DNA from: Antedon bifida
Lineage: Eukaryota; Echinodermata; Crinoidea; Comatulida; Antedonidae
Length of the DNA stretch: 64,000 nt
Direction of reading: 5' to 3'
Assembly (NCBI GenBank): GCA_963402885.1
Contig: OY727099.1
Coordinates: 5,568,001 to 5,632,000, forward strand
The notes below the pieces were generated by a model. The model made no database searches and had not been told where the DNA came from. It worked only from the letters and a program-made list of their open reading frames with translations. Shown here in pieces: positions 23,511 through 34,740 of the stretch; within the stretch, counting starts at the first letter, position 1, and each line of letters opens with the position of its first letter. The translations under genes and the position numbers were made by a program.

Positions 23511-23868
23511 CAGATTGAAAACTGTTCGTTTTCTACTAACTACATTTTTTATTTCTCCATTAAATCTGAAATGCTCCAAACTATCTTTAAAAAGTTACCA
23601 TTAATGTATTTATTGCGTTGCTATTTTACTAATTTCAGCTACAATACCGCAAATTACTGTAAATCAACGAAAGAAGACCTCTGGATTCACAGAAATGACA
23701 CTTTTTTTGTTAAATTATTTCAGCCTTATCAATATTATTTTAAAAACCATTTTGTACATAAATTCCACATGCTAATTGCCTTTTGTATAATGTACAAAAC
23801 ATTTGTGATTTTTGTCCCCATCAAACTTCCGTTACTGTGGTCTGATCTATAGTTTACCCATCAAATAA

Positions 23869-24792
23869 TTAGAGACTCTGTTCCTGGGTGGTCGAACGAT
23901 CCACTCGACGGCCCAGTACCACCCGATCCCGACAACAGAACGTCTTACAGAACCCTTGCTTGTAATCGGCGAGTTTATATGCGTAAACGAACGGACTAGC
24001 TACCATATTGCATAACAATAAAACGCTAAAAATTAGGTAATAGCGTAGGTCATCAGTGGCAACTGCTGCCACCACAAATATTAATACTGATAGAAGATTA
24101 AATACTACATAAATCAGTGTGTTTATAAACATTACAGTTGTGAAGTTTCGTTCAGCTTCGTTTCTCAGTTGCCTTGCATCTGTCGGCGATTCAACACCTG
24201 TTGTCGTTAACTCTGTTCGTGTTTTCGACTGCTCACGTAGCGCAATATAAATTCGTCGATAACAGAATAACATTATAAAAATAGGCAGTACTCCACCTAA
24301 TATTGACAGTAAAACAGTTGAACCTATCAAAATGCGTCTGTTTTCAACAAAACATTCTCCCATCTCATTTACATCTACAAAAATCGGAACATGAAAAACT
24401 GTCAGAAGAGAAAAAACAAATGGAATGCACAGTCGTGGTAGCAATCTCTTCTTCTCAGTACCCCTCGCCCAGAATTTAAGCGGATGGACCACTGCAATGT
24501 ACCTCTCAATAGATATCAGGGCGAGATTAAATGCTGATGCAAATAAAATGAAGTAAAATACTGTGACCCCTGTTTTGCAAGCGATGCTACTTTTGTTTCC
24601 ATTTACACACGAAAACACGGCGTAACAAAAGCACCCTAGCATATCTATCACAGCTTGCTGCAACACTAGAGTATAGGCGAAGGATCTTGTATGTATCTTG
24701 CAGTTGATAAAAACAATAATCACCGTCAGGTTAGCAAGAACTCCAATGATGGCCAAAATTGTTGCGGCCACAAACAGTATCACAACAATCAT
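23869..24792 (-). CDS. Rhodopsin-like GPCR B, intact, 307 aa
   Basis: A single coding exon whose ATG is the first base after the acceptor (tttatag/ATGATTG). The upstream exon is apparently untranslated, with an in-frame TAG nine codons before the ATG. Seven membrane segments are present. Motifs: GVLANLTVIIVF, AVIDMLG, IACKTG, IERYIAVVHP, NPFVYAYKL; no C-W-x-P in TM6. The tail shares the CRDRVVLGRRVDRSTTQEQS block with receptor A. Its gene and upstream flank are part of a segmental duplication with receptor D. The ligand is unknown. The short extracellular N-terminus lacks a signal peptide, normal for class A receptors. Confidence 0.87.
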   Translation of the reverse strand: MIVVILFVAATILAIIGVLANLTVIIVFINCKIHTRSFAYTLVLQQAVIDMLGCFCYAVFSCVNGNKSSIACKTGVTVFYFILFASAFNLALISIERYIAVVHPLKFWARGTEKKRLLPRLCIPFVFSLLTVFHVPIFVDVNEMGECFVENRRILIGSTVLLSILGGVLPIFIMLFCYRRIYIALREQSKTRTELTTTGVESPTDARQLRNEAERNFTTVMFINTLIYVVFNLLSVLIFVVAAVATDDLRYYLIFSVLLLCNMVASPFVYAYKLADYKQGFCKTFCCRDRVVLGRRVDRSTTQEQSL

Positions 24793-24963
24793 CTATAAAA
24801 TATTTAAACAAACACTATTGTAATTATTTACATTATAATAATATTACACCAAATCTGCCCAGCTATATTTCAAGTAGTTACTTAGTTATTTAATTGTAAA
24901 TAAAATAACTAAATAAAATAAAACATTAATTTATATAATAAAATAATTTTCTTTAATACTTGC

Positions 24964-25030
24964 CTTTAACAGTGTTACCCAGAGACTCTATAGATGGCTG
25001 AACTTAAGACAAATGAAAGTTATACCTTAA
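24964..25030 (-). other. Candidate 5' untranslated exon of receptor B with GC donor
   Basis: Donor AAAG/GCAAGTATTAAAGAA aligns with GAAG/GTAAGTATTAGAGAA near receptor F. The equivalent in D is at 32031 (TAAG/GCAAGT). The upstream boundary is not defined. Confidence 0.45.
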
Positions 25031-25224
25031 TAGGTAATAATAATAGGACTGAAACTGAAAACTATTTTTTAGTTTCCTTAAAAAAAGACAATACGATACT
25101 CTTTTTTATGAGAAATACTGACGGCCCACGCAATTAATAGTTTTTATGTGTTTGGCGTAGGCCTATCTGATTGCGGTACTCAACGATACTCAGAATATCA
25201 TTATCATAATCATTATCAATAAGA

Positions 25225-25355
25225 TAGAAGAAGCTCCTAGCTCTAGAGGAAGGATAACAAGAAATTGAAAAGACCTTTTGGAAGACCGAAGAAAATATGG
25301 ACACAAATAATACAGGATGACTTAAAAACAATATTAAATTGTGTTTATTAAACGA
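25225..25355 (+). mobile_element. LINE reverse-transcriptase C-terminal fragment
   Basis: Reads RPFGRPKKIWTQIIQDDLK then a stop, the typical basic tail after the reverse transcriptase of non-LTR retrotransposons. The paralogous stretch near receptor D (32290-32470) carries more of the same tail. Confidence 0.6.
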
Positions 25356-25383
25356 GTGCTTTTGCATTATTCTGATAACCTCA

Positions 25384-25786
25384 AACATAGAATATGTTTC
25401 TCCATCTACAATACATTTTGGAGTTATGGAGCATATGTTTGCAAACACAAGCAACAAGGATGTTATCACTATTCAACATACGTTGCATGAAACCATAGGT
25501 AGATTTTCGCATGTACTCATTAAAGGAAGGAACACCATGTTCAATAAACATTGCACTGGCACTACTACTTCTAGAGACATTAAGTATACGGCGCAGAGCA
25601 TTATTGTAGCATACATTAAGAGATCTAATATTCTTCATACGATAGTTACACCAAAGGGCTGCACAATACATATTAATACAGTAAGATCTAAAGAGACAAC
25701 ATTTAACATTGGTAGAGCATTTCATAAATTTACGATTGAGTGAGTTGCTTCTAATACACAAAGACCTGTACTGAAGCGTACTGAAA
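25384..25786 (-). mobile_element. LINE ORF2 fragment, absent from the paralogous segment
   Basis: The minus-strand frame reads KCCLFRSYCINMYCAALW, then NNALRRILNVSRSSSASAMF, as in the post-catalytic part of LINE reverse transcriptases. In the duplicated D segment the flanks CCTCAAAC and GTACTGAA are directly joined (32500), so this piece was inserted in B or lost from D. Confidence 0.65.
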
Positions 25787-25801
25787 CGTACTGAAGTGTG
25801 T

Positions 25802-25961
25802 AAAGCTAGTCTGTCTACTATCAAACTAGTTTGACAAAAACAGTGTAATGTGCCAAAATAGGCGGAGATATGCCTAAACATGGTAATGATATGACATCAT
25901 CATGTCCATACATGGGCACATCACATTTTTCACATAGAGTTTGATAGTGTAGACAGAGCTT
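25802..25961. mobile_element. M1 MITE, full copy
   Basis: GTCTGTCTACTATCAAACTAG to TTTGATAGTGTAGACAGAGCT. It sits at the same place as the copy at 32519-32661, so it predates the B/D duplication. Confidence 0.8.
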
Positions 25962-25975
25962 AGAGAAGAATATTA

Positions 25976-26163
25976 TAGAAAACAAGGCCAACAGCCATTA
26001 AGTCGCGTACTACAATGCATAGTGATACCGGACCGACAGACAGACCGACAGACCGACAGACCGACAGACCGACAGACCGACAGACCGACCGACAGACAGA
26101 CCGACAGACCGACAGACAGACCGATCGACATAGTGAACTATTAGAGTCGCGTCCACGCGACTA
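25976..26163. mobile_element. SINE-like element with (GACCGACA)n core
   Basis: Contains an 86-bp GACC/GACA microsatellite (26030-26126), then CATAGTGAACTATTAGAGTCGCG and an ACGCGACTAAAAA end. The D segment lacks it at the matching site (about 32675), giving an empty-site comparison. Relatives at 28575-28650, 28880-28975 and 37175-37230 share the TAGTGAGCT..CGCG end or the TAGTGTTTACCGACC start. Confidence 0.55.
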
Positions 26164-27083
26164 AAAAGATTTCCGTGATCAAAATACGGTATATAACAAT
26201 GCAAAAGACTGTTTATATTCAACTTTTTAAAGTTCATATCAATAATATTCGTTTATAACAACAGATTTAACCAATTCATTAGATAATCATTTTTGCAACC
26301 AAATAGTACGGTGCACTTTTTCATCAATAATCGAAAGTATAATGTTTCGAACAATCAAAACTATTACGCGTTAGTTTCTATATGACAATGTACAATAACA
26401 TTTATCGGTCAGTTATAGGTCATCTGTTTATACATTATAATCATTTAGCTAGACAACCCAACATATTAATGGTGGCGATAATAATACAAATGATTAACAT
26501 TAATTTTCTGTTCAACACAAATGATTAGTTTTAAAGAAATGCTTTTGAAGGAGTACATTTTTTTGCAAAATATACAGATAATAGATTGTACATGACTGTC
26601 TTTCACTGCTCGGGTATTCTAAAATTATTATGTTTCTGCTATTGCGGTTTTTTTTCTTCTTCAGTTTACTACACGTTTTTAACAGATATACGCTGTAAGA
26701 GTGTTAAAAAAACATTACGTTAAAATACGGAAACTTAAACGATCACCGACTGTATTATGTTCGAAACTGAACTTAGCCAAAGGTCGGTATGAAAATCAAC
26801 CTGATCTGTGCCTCTATAATACACTTGTACTGGCTATTTTACCGTTACATTGTGCCAAAGTACGAAAGTTTGCGGCTTAAACTTCCACGAGTAATAAATA
26901 CACTAAACTCTACAATAAACAAACCTACTGTAAGTTGGAATTTAACCATCAAAATGTCTAGAACTGGCTGAATTAAAACATTAAAACATGTTAGAATATA
27001 GATTTAAAATATTATTTTTTATGCTAAATAAAATCAACATTTTTTTCGCCAATCACTCTGAAATGTTTTACTTTTCCACTTTT

Positions 27084-27815
27084 CTATGACAGTGGTAGTC
27101 TGTACTGTATAGGTATAGTTTGATTTACGTGTTCCATCCGACGACCCTGACAACGGAAAGCCTTACGGAATCCTTTCTTGTAATCGGTGAATTTGTATGC
27201 GTAAACGAACGGATTAGCTACCATATTACATAAAAACAAATGTTTAGAAATCATAGAAATGATCATAGAATGCAAGTTATACCATTCAAAAATTGCTATC
27301 AAAAGATGGACTAACATCGATGGAGAAACAAGTATTATGTAAACAAGAGTGTTTATTAACATTGTAGTTGTGAAGTTTCGTTCAGCTTTGTTTCTTAGTT
27401 GCGTTGGATCTGCTGGTGATTCAGTACATATCCAAATTCATTTACATCCATAACAAGCGGAGATAAAAGCATGTCAGAAGAGAGGAAACGAATGGAATGC
27501 ATAGTCGTGGTAGCGACTTGCCCAGTATTTAAATGGATGTACCACTGCAATGTACCTCTCAATAGATATTAGTACGAGATTATGTGACGATGCGAATATG
27601 ATAAGCGATGGTATTTACATTTACAAATGAAAACACAACATTACAACAGCACCCTAGCATATCTATCACAGCTTGCTGCAACACTAAAGTATAGGCAAAG
27701 GATCTTGTATGTATCTTAGCAGTTGATGAAAACTATAATCACCGTCAGATTAACAAGAACTCCAATGATGGCCAAATGTGTCATAGTACACTAGGATTAT
27801 TGCCTCAATAGTCAT
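27084..27815 (-). pseudogene. Rhodopsin-like GPCR C, decayed
   Basis: TM6-TM7 remain open (LINTLVYIILVSPSM; NPFVYAYKFTDYKKGF) with a tail unlike A or B. Upstream, the TM5 and third-loop region is largely deleted: the loop joins straight to a TM4-side remnant near 27430. TM2-TM3 survive only as out-of-frame pieces, and the segment corresponding to IACK is missing. The start region ends at a tttacag acceptor near 27811 followed by ATATGAC. Confidence 0.8.
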
Positions 27816-29501
27816 ATCTGTAAAAGACGGAGAATGTTTTCCTGGTTATAATTCTAGAACAACAAAGTACACTAACGTTGATCCATATAAAACAGTTCAA
27901 TTCACTAATTTTTCTACGGTACATGAATATTAAACAATTTACAATAGACCACCAGTTTGTCTATTATTTATCAAAGTTACAGTTTTTATGCAAAAGACGA
28001 TTATAGAAATGATGACAACATATATGGCGATAAAGGGTCGTGTTATTGGGGTTGCTTTTCGACTGAAACGAACCATACGCCATTAATGCAATTTTTTTAT
28101 AAGAAAATAAGGGTAGAAGAAAATTGTTTTGCGATTTATTTATTTGTTAAATATCAGACAGCTAAATAACCTTAAATTCTAGTTTTTATAGTCACTTATT
28201 TCAAATAATCTTACCTTCTCTCTAGTACTCCCAGACTCGTTAAATCACGTTTATCCTGACGTTTGCAAAAGTAAAATGAACAAAATTTGTTTTCATCTTT
28301 TATGTTAATAACTGAAACTGCATACTCAAATATATACTTTTAGAATTAGTAGATCTAGTTTCAAAACGATGTAACAAAAACAAAAGTATCAGGAAGAGTT
28401 ACCTTTTTGTGACAACTACATGGCGCCACCGGCCAACACGCAATGTGTAGTTTGTAATAGTAGGCCTATCTGGCGTACCTGACTCCCGCAGTCATAGTAG
28501 TGTGGAACGTTTCTCAGTGTAAACACGTTTATCTATTCCATCGAACTTCAATTATTATATTGAAAAAACAAGACCATATACATGGCTGCATTCGCGTGCT
28601 CAAGTTAGTGTTTACCGACCAACCAACCGACCGACCGACCAAAATTGCTGAACATGTTTAAAAATGTTGAAAATGTTTTTATTTTTTAAATTTACACGTG
28701 CGTAGCCTGTCAATTTTGACGTGCTCGTATAACGTAATTTCGAGTTGGAAAGTGAATCAAATATGATGACATTATTAAAGAAAGGTTGTACAACAGAAAA
28801 CGGGCAAAAAGTGTGCGTATAATGTTTAACGTTCAGTGCGCGTGCAAATCTGCGCACTCATTGCAATTTTTAAACGCTATCAAGACAAGGCCATATACAA
28901 GTTAGTGTTTACCGACCGACCGACCGACCGACATAGTGAGCTCTAGAGTCGCGTTGCACGATTTAAAAAAAATGGCTTACTATGTCAAAATGTTGACATC
29001 AGCAATTCAAATGGAAAATTAAATGATAGCAAAAAGAATAGACTTTCATAGAAAAGATAAATATGTAAAAAGACCTTTTTTAGTTACTAAAGAAACATTT
29101 ATTTCAATCAAATTTTGTAATTATGGTATTAGGATCAATAATTAAAGATAATGTGCTGAAAAAAAATTGCAAATTTAGTACGTTTTATTGCATTTTGGAC
29201 AGATAATCATTATAAGCTGAGAGTAGCAAAAGAACTGATAAGTATATTTACGTAATGACAGAGGCTAAAACTATTATTAGTTAGGCTATTATTAGTTTTA
29301 TATTTAACAGCTAGATAGGAAGCTTTCGACTTCGATCCACGAGACGGACAGATGCCGTATCCGATCGTCGTTCCTGTTTCAAAACCAACCGTCACGGATA
29401 CTGACAAGATATTGACATTCAATTTCTTTCTTCAAAAATAACATTTAAAATATCTTTGTAAAGTACACACTATTTGATATATATATCTCGTTTAATCTTC
29501 A
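27816..29501. other. Flank of receptor C with a copy of the family 5' exon
   Basis: At 28195-28440 lies a diverged copy of the receptor-F upstream block (GACTCGTTAA..; donor GAAG/GTAAG at 28215; GCCAACACGCAATG end). Two GACC-type SINE-like elements follow, at about 28575-28660 and 28880-28975. No open gene was seen. Confidence 0.5.
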
Positions 29502-31851
29502 TCAAACTTCCGTTACTGTGGTCTGATCTCGACAACAGAACGTCTTACAGAATCCTTTCTTGTAATCGGTGAACTTGTATGCGTAAACGAACGGATTAGC
29601 TACCATATTGCATAACAATAAAACGCTAAAAATTACGTAATAGCGTAAATCGTTAGAACGACCTGCTGCAGCTATATGTATTAACATTGATAGAAAATCA
29701 AATATTACATAAATAAGAGTGTTTATCAACATTACAGTTGTGAAGTTTCGTTCAGCTTCGTTTCTGAGTTGCTTTGCATCTGTCGGCGATTCTACACCTG
29801 ATTGCTTTATGCTTCCTTTCGCCGTTAACTCTGTTCGTGTTCTCGACTGTTCACGTAGTGTAACATAAACTCGTCGATAACAGAATAACATGATAAAAAT
29901 AGGTAGTACTCCACCTAATATTGACATTAAAACACTCGAAGATATCAAAATGCGTCTGTTTTCAACAAAACATTCCCCCATCTCATTTACATCTACAAAA
30001 ATCGGAACATAACAAACTGTCAGAAGAGAAAAAACAAATGGGATGCACAGTCGTGGCAGCAATCTCTTCTTCTCAGTACCCCTCGCCCAGTATTTAAGTG
30101 GATGGACCACTGCAATGTACCTCTCAATAGATATCAAGACGAGATTATATGCTGATGCAAATAAAATAAAGTAAAATACTGTGACACCTGTTTTGCAAGC
30201 GATGCTACTTTTGTTTCCATTTACACACGAAAACACAGCGTAACAACAGCACCCTAGCATATCTATAACAGCTTGCTGCAACACTAGAGTATAGGCGAAG
30301 GATCTTGTATGTATCTTGCAGTTGATAAAAACAATAATCACCGTCAGGTTAGCAAGAACTCCAACATTACAATTTGTTTTATGTACCCAAAAATCCGGGC
30401 GATTTCCGCTAAACGGCACGAAATCACCGAAAAACAACTATTTTTTTTAGGTTTTTTCAATGTAACTTTGTTATTAATTGACCGATTTTTATGGCTGTTT
30501 CGACATTGTAATGCCTAATTAAGTACCTACGATGTCATGTTATTTTTAATTTAAAAAAACTTAAAACGTCGTCGGCATTGATTTTTAAAGTTAGACGATT
30601 TGAAAATTGCCCTGTGTTAAAGAATAGGCTTGTTTTGCAAATTTGTTGAGATCTTTACAAAAACGTTCATAACGTTTGACCTAGTTATCCAATGGTATTG
30701 GCTGTTCCACCATGCAAAAGCTAATCAATCAAGCTTTCTAATGACCTAAAGTAAAATGTGATTGGTTCAGATACTTCGTCGGCACAGCCCCTTTTTTGAA
30801 GCAGTGTTTTGGTTTGTCAGTGACCGGGTAGTGTTAAAGGATAGGCGAAAATTTTCGAAGTCGTCCAACCTTTCATAAGCAGTCAGAACGTAACGTTAAA
30901 ACTAAAATTACAGTTGCTGAAAAACTACTTATCCAAAACGCTTTATTTTTTCACGAAAGTTAAGAGTTATTATCCCTTATTTGTAATATGTAAATGTATT
31001 TAAGATAAGGGAACAGGATTTTTTATATAAGTAGTTTTAAAACACTTGGTTTATTTGAAAACCACCAGCGTGGTTTTGCAGTATTGGCGGACTCGTCCAT
31101 TTTACTAATAGGAAAAGGATTGTAGCACAAAACGTTGAATTTGACCTATATGGTTTCCATTTCTAATGTCAAATTAATATTATATTATTAGTATCTCTAT
31201 GTAATATATAATATATTCATATTGTACTAGTTAGCATCTACATACCGTTATACTGCACTTTAAATTTGTTTTGGTGATTTTTCAATGAATTGTATACACA
31301 GGGAGTTGGTATACCATTGGTTCTACTAAAAGTATTATTACTTTTATTTGTTTGTGCAATATTTGAAGATTGCTACAAAAATAGAAATAATTTAAATATA
31401 ATATATTTAACAGATTAAGTGTACGCACTATGCCTATGGAACAGATTACCTATCGGGCGTAGTTCAGTATGATATTCTATTATTACCTTCTGTATCAGCC
31501 TCCGCCCTTTTGGGCTTTTTTTTCTACACAATACTTATTGTTAATGTACCATAGTTATTTTAAGGGGAGTAGTCTCCTAATAAATAGTTCTTAGCACTCT
31601 ATCATTGTTCTTTTGTACCTATTGTATTGTTTTGTTTTCTTTTATTAAAAACCTTTGTTAACTGTCTGAAAGTTACCTCCTAGTAAAGTGGAACGACCCA
31701 ACATGGTTCATTAAACACCACTGTGTTAGGGAGCAGATTGAGATCAACTGATAAGAGCCCGACGCACTAAAATTAAATAGGCCCAAAAAACAAAACAAAT
31801 TGTAATGATGATGGCCAAAATTGTTGCGGCCACAAACAGTATCACAATCAT
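29502..31851 (-). pseudogene. Rhodopsin-like GPCR D, interrupted in TM1 by a 1.44-kb insertion
   Basis: The reading frame from TM1 to the tail (30364-29502) is open and very close to receptor B. The first codons (31851-31808: start codon at the acceptor, then the beginning of TM1) lie beyond the insertion 30365-31807. Motifs otherwise intact: ANLTVIIVF, AVIDMLG, IERYIAVVHP, NPFVYAYKF. The tail differs from B, ending CRDQTTVTEV, through an 81-bp deletion between two GATC repeats. Broken unless the insertion is spliced out. The insertion is called young because nothing else in the frame has decayed. Confidence 0.85.
30365..31807. mobile_element. 1.44-kb inverted-repeat insertion in receptor D
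   Basis: The 16-bp ends CATTACAATTTGTTTT are perfect inverted repeats. Flanks rejoin to the paralogue sequence ACTCC..AATGATGGCC with at most one duplicated base, so the target duplication is unresolved. No long frame lies inside. Internal near-repeats TGTTAAAG.ATAGGC occur at about 30615 and 30835. Probably a non-autonomous DNA transposon. Confidence 0.75.
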
Positions 31852-32289
31852 CTATAAAAGATTTAAACCAACACTATTGTATTCATTTTCATTTGTTTAT
31901 AATATTACACCAAGGTGAAATCTATCCAGCTCTATTTCAAGTAGTTACTTAATTATTTAATTGTATAATTGTATAAATAATATAACTAAACATAAGTTTA
32001 TATAATAAAATAATTTTCTTTGATACTTGCCTTACATTTATACCCACAGAATATATAGATGGCTTAGAAGTCTGGACTTAAGACAAATGAAAGATATAAC
32101 TCATTAGATAATATTAATAGGCCTGAAACTGAAAAAAGGACAATACGATACTTTTTTTCTGAGAAATACTGGCGGCGCACGCAATTAATAGTTTTTATAT
32201 AACAGTGTGTTTGGCGTATCTGATTGCGGTACTCAATATGGAACAATACTTAGAATATCATTATCGTTATCATTATCAATATCATTAAG

Positions 32290-32470
32290 ATAGAAGAAGA
32301 CCAAACTGGTACGGTCATCTAATGCGACCCCTAGATAACACACCTGTAAAACTAGCTCTAGAGGAAGGATAACAAGAAATTGAAAAGATCTTTTGGAAGA
32401 CCGAAGAATATATGGACACAAATAATACAGGATGACTTAAAAACAATATTAAATTGTGTTTATTAAACGA
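32290..32470 (+). mobile_element. LINE tail fragment in the D segment
   Basis: Reads RRRPNWYGHLMRPLDNTPVK, then after a frameshift a copy of the GRPK-type tail. It is the paralogue of 25225-25355 and retains an earlier part that the B copy lacks. Confidence 0.65.
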
Positions 32471-32518
32471 GTGCTTTTGCATTATTCTGATAACCTCAAA
32501 CGTACTGAAAAGTGTGTA

Positions 32519-32661
32519 AAGCTAGTCTGTCTACTATCAAACTAGTTTGACAAAAACAGTGTGATGTGCCAAATAGGCGGAGATATGCCTAAACATGGTA
32601 ATGATATGACATCATCATGTCCATACATTTTCACATAAAATTTGATAGTGTAGACAAAGCT
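32519..32661. mobile_element. M1 MITE, orthologous to the copy at 25802
   Basis: Same flanks and interior as 25802-25961 but with a short deletion (TGGGCACATCACAT region) in the right half. Confidence 0.8.
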
Positions 32662-32997
32662 TAGAGAAGAATATTATTTAAAAAAAAGATTTCCGTGATA
32701 AAAATACGGTATATAACAAAAGACTGTTTATATTCAACTTTTTAAAGTTCATATCAATAATATTCGTTTATAACAACAGATTTAACCAATTCATTAGATA
32801 ATCATTTTTGCAACCAAATAGTACGGTGCACTTTTTCATCAATAATCGAAAGTATAATGTTTCAAACAATCAAAACTATTACGCGTTTATCTATATTACG
32901 ACAACAGTTATTGTTTAGTAATGATTGGTATTAGTTTCTATATTATGACAATGTACGATAACAGTTATCGATCAGTTATCGATCAGTTATCGGTCAC
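32662..32997. other. Rest of the B/D segmental duplication
   Basis: Matches 26164-26380 (AAGATTTCCGTGAT to the CAATCAAAACTATTACGCGTT stretch). It ends in a short TCGATCAGTTA repeat at 32965-32995, directly next to the truncated receptor E. Confidence 0.7.
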
Positions 32998-33791
32998 GGT
33001 AAACGAACGGATTAGCTATCATATTACATAAAAATAAACAAAGAGAAAAATAAACGGAATTAATTCTAGAAACTCTTAATATCAGATATAATATCATCGC
33101 CGAAAAAAGAAATATTATATTGTAGTAGTGAAGTTTCGTTCAGTTTGCTTTGCAGCTGGTGATTCAATACCTGGTTTCTTTATCCTCTGTGGCGTCATTA
33201 ACTTTGCTCGTGTTTTCGACTGTTCACGTAGTGTAACATACACTCTGCGATAACAATACAACATTATAACAATAGGTAGTACTCCACCTGATAATGACGA
33301 TAAAACACTAGCATATAACTCCATACTTTCGTCTTTAATAGAACAATACCCATTCGAAAAATTATAAACAATCGGAAAATAAAAGCATGAAACAATAGAA
33401 GAAACAAATGGAATACATAGTCGTGCCAGTACCTTTTTATTCTTGGTCGTGGTAGCAATCTCTTCTTCTGAGTACCTCTTGCCCAGTATTTAAGTGGGTG
33501 AACCACTGCAGTGTACCTCTCAATAGATATCAAGACGAGGTTATGTGACGATGCTAATAAAATGAAGTACTATAGCGTTTTTCCAAATTTGCAACCGATG
33601 CTATTTCGTGAACCTAAAAATGAAAACACAAGGTTGCAACTGCAACCTAACACAGCTTGTTGCAACACTAGAGTATAGGCGAAAGATCTTGTATGTATCT
33701 TGCAATTGATGAAAACAATAATCACCGTCAGGTTAGCAAGAGTTCCAATGATGGCCAAAATCAATACGATTATGTATAATATCACAATCAT
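32998..33791 (-). pseudogene. Rhodopsin-like GPCR E, frameshifted and truncated
   Basis: The start codon abuts a tttatag acceptor at 33791. TM1 is intact (ANLTVIIVFINCK), but TM2 lacks the IDM segment (QQAVLGC). Frames break after IGCKFGKTL and again after the IERYTAVVHP region, where a short CGTGCCAGTACC/GGTCGTGGTAGC duplication occurs. The third-loop piece (33115-33324) is open in another frame. TM6 is mostly gone, and the copy stops after the NPFVY codons at 32998. Confidence 0.85.
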
Positions 33792-34740
33792 CTATAAAAG
33801 ATTAATGTTGTTTAAAGAACCATTACCTATAAACCCTTGACACAATTATGCTTCAATTTCTGTAATAACCAGCAATAGATCCAATGTAATAATTATTCAT
33901 AACGTTTATCATTAAAATATTTTGATTAAATATTTGTACTTGTACTTACTATTGTTTGTATGCACTTTGAATTATCTGAATAAATAATTTGAACAATCAC
34001 CTATTAAACATAAAAATAGCCTTTTCTCGAAACATTAACCTACATGAAGCTACGTTTAGATTGTGTGTAATAAAGTCTACTGCATTTTTTTAAACGCAGC
34101 ATCGCTGCATCTATCATCAAATGTGGAATACAAAATTACGTTTTTGTTCCCTTTTGTGGCAATTTGCACACGAAATTTAACCAAAATACAATTAAAAGAA
34201 CTATCTTTTAATTCTATCTTAATCTTTATACATTTAGTCTGTTGGTCGAACAGTTTACAGAAGTTTGAACTTACAAATAAATGAAAAGTTGTGTATATAC
34301 CGGAGCTTACGAGATAATAACTGTTACTGAAACCATACTTTCAAAATTTAGTAAGTTTTAAAAGGCATTCTGACAAAATTAAGAAGATACTTCATCATGA
34401 CAAAAAAATGACAGTCAAATTACAAAATAAAAATCAATCACCGTTCATGAATTTTAGTACGTAAGCGAGTAACAATGTTCAATGTGTTTTTTAAATAAAT
34501 ACAGTATTATTATTATTTTTTTTATTATTTATTATTAAAACATATTTAGGCAGGATAACATAGTTCAGAAAAGAAAAGATCACAACATTTCTGTTTTTCA
34601 ATATGGTCCTGCAAAAGTATATTGCTATTAACCACCTGTTTACACAAGTAATGCAGATACTGGTTTGTTAGATATTACACTAATACGACTACTACAACTT
34701 TTTTGTATTTATCATAAGTTGACATTGTATTATCTATTCG
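33792..34740. other. Intergenic, AT-rich
   Basis: No supported gene. The short plus-strand frame at 34063-34284 has no recognised features. It includes a (TAT)n-rich stretch near 34505-34540. Confidence 0.45.

Noticed and set aside
26010-26237. Minus-strand frame with SVGLSVGRSV repeats
   Set aside because: Translation of the GACC/GACA microsatellite in a SINE-like element.
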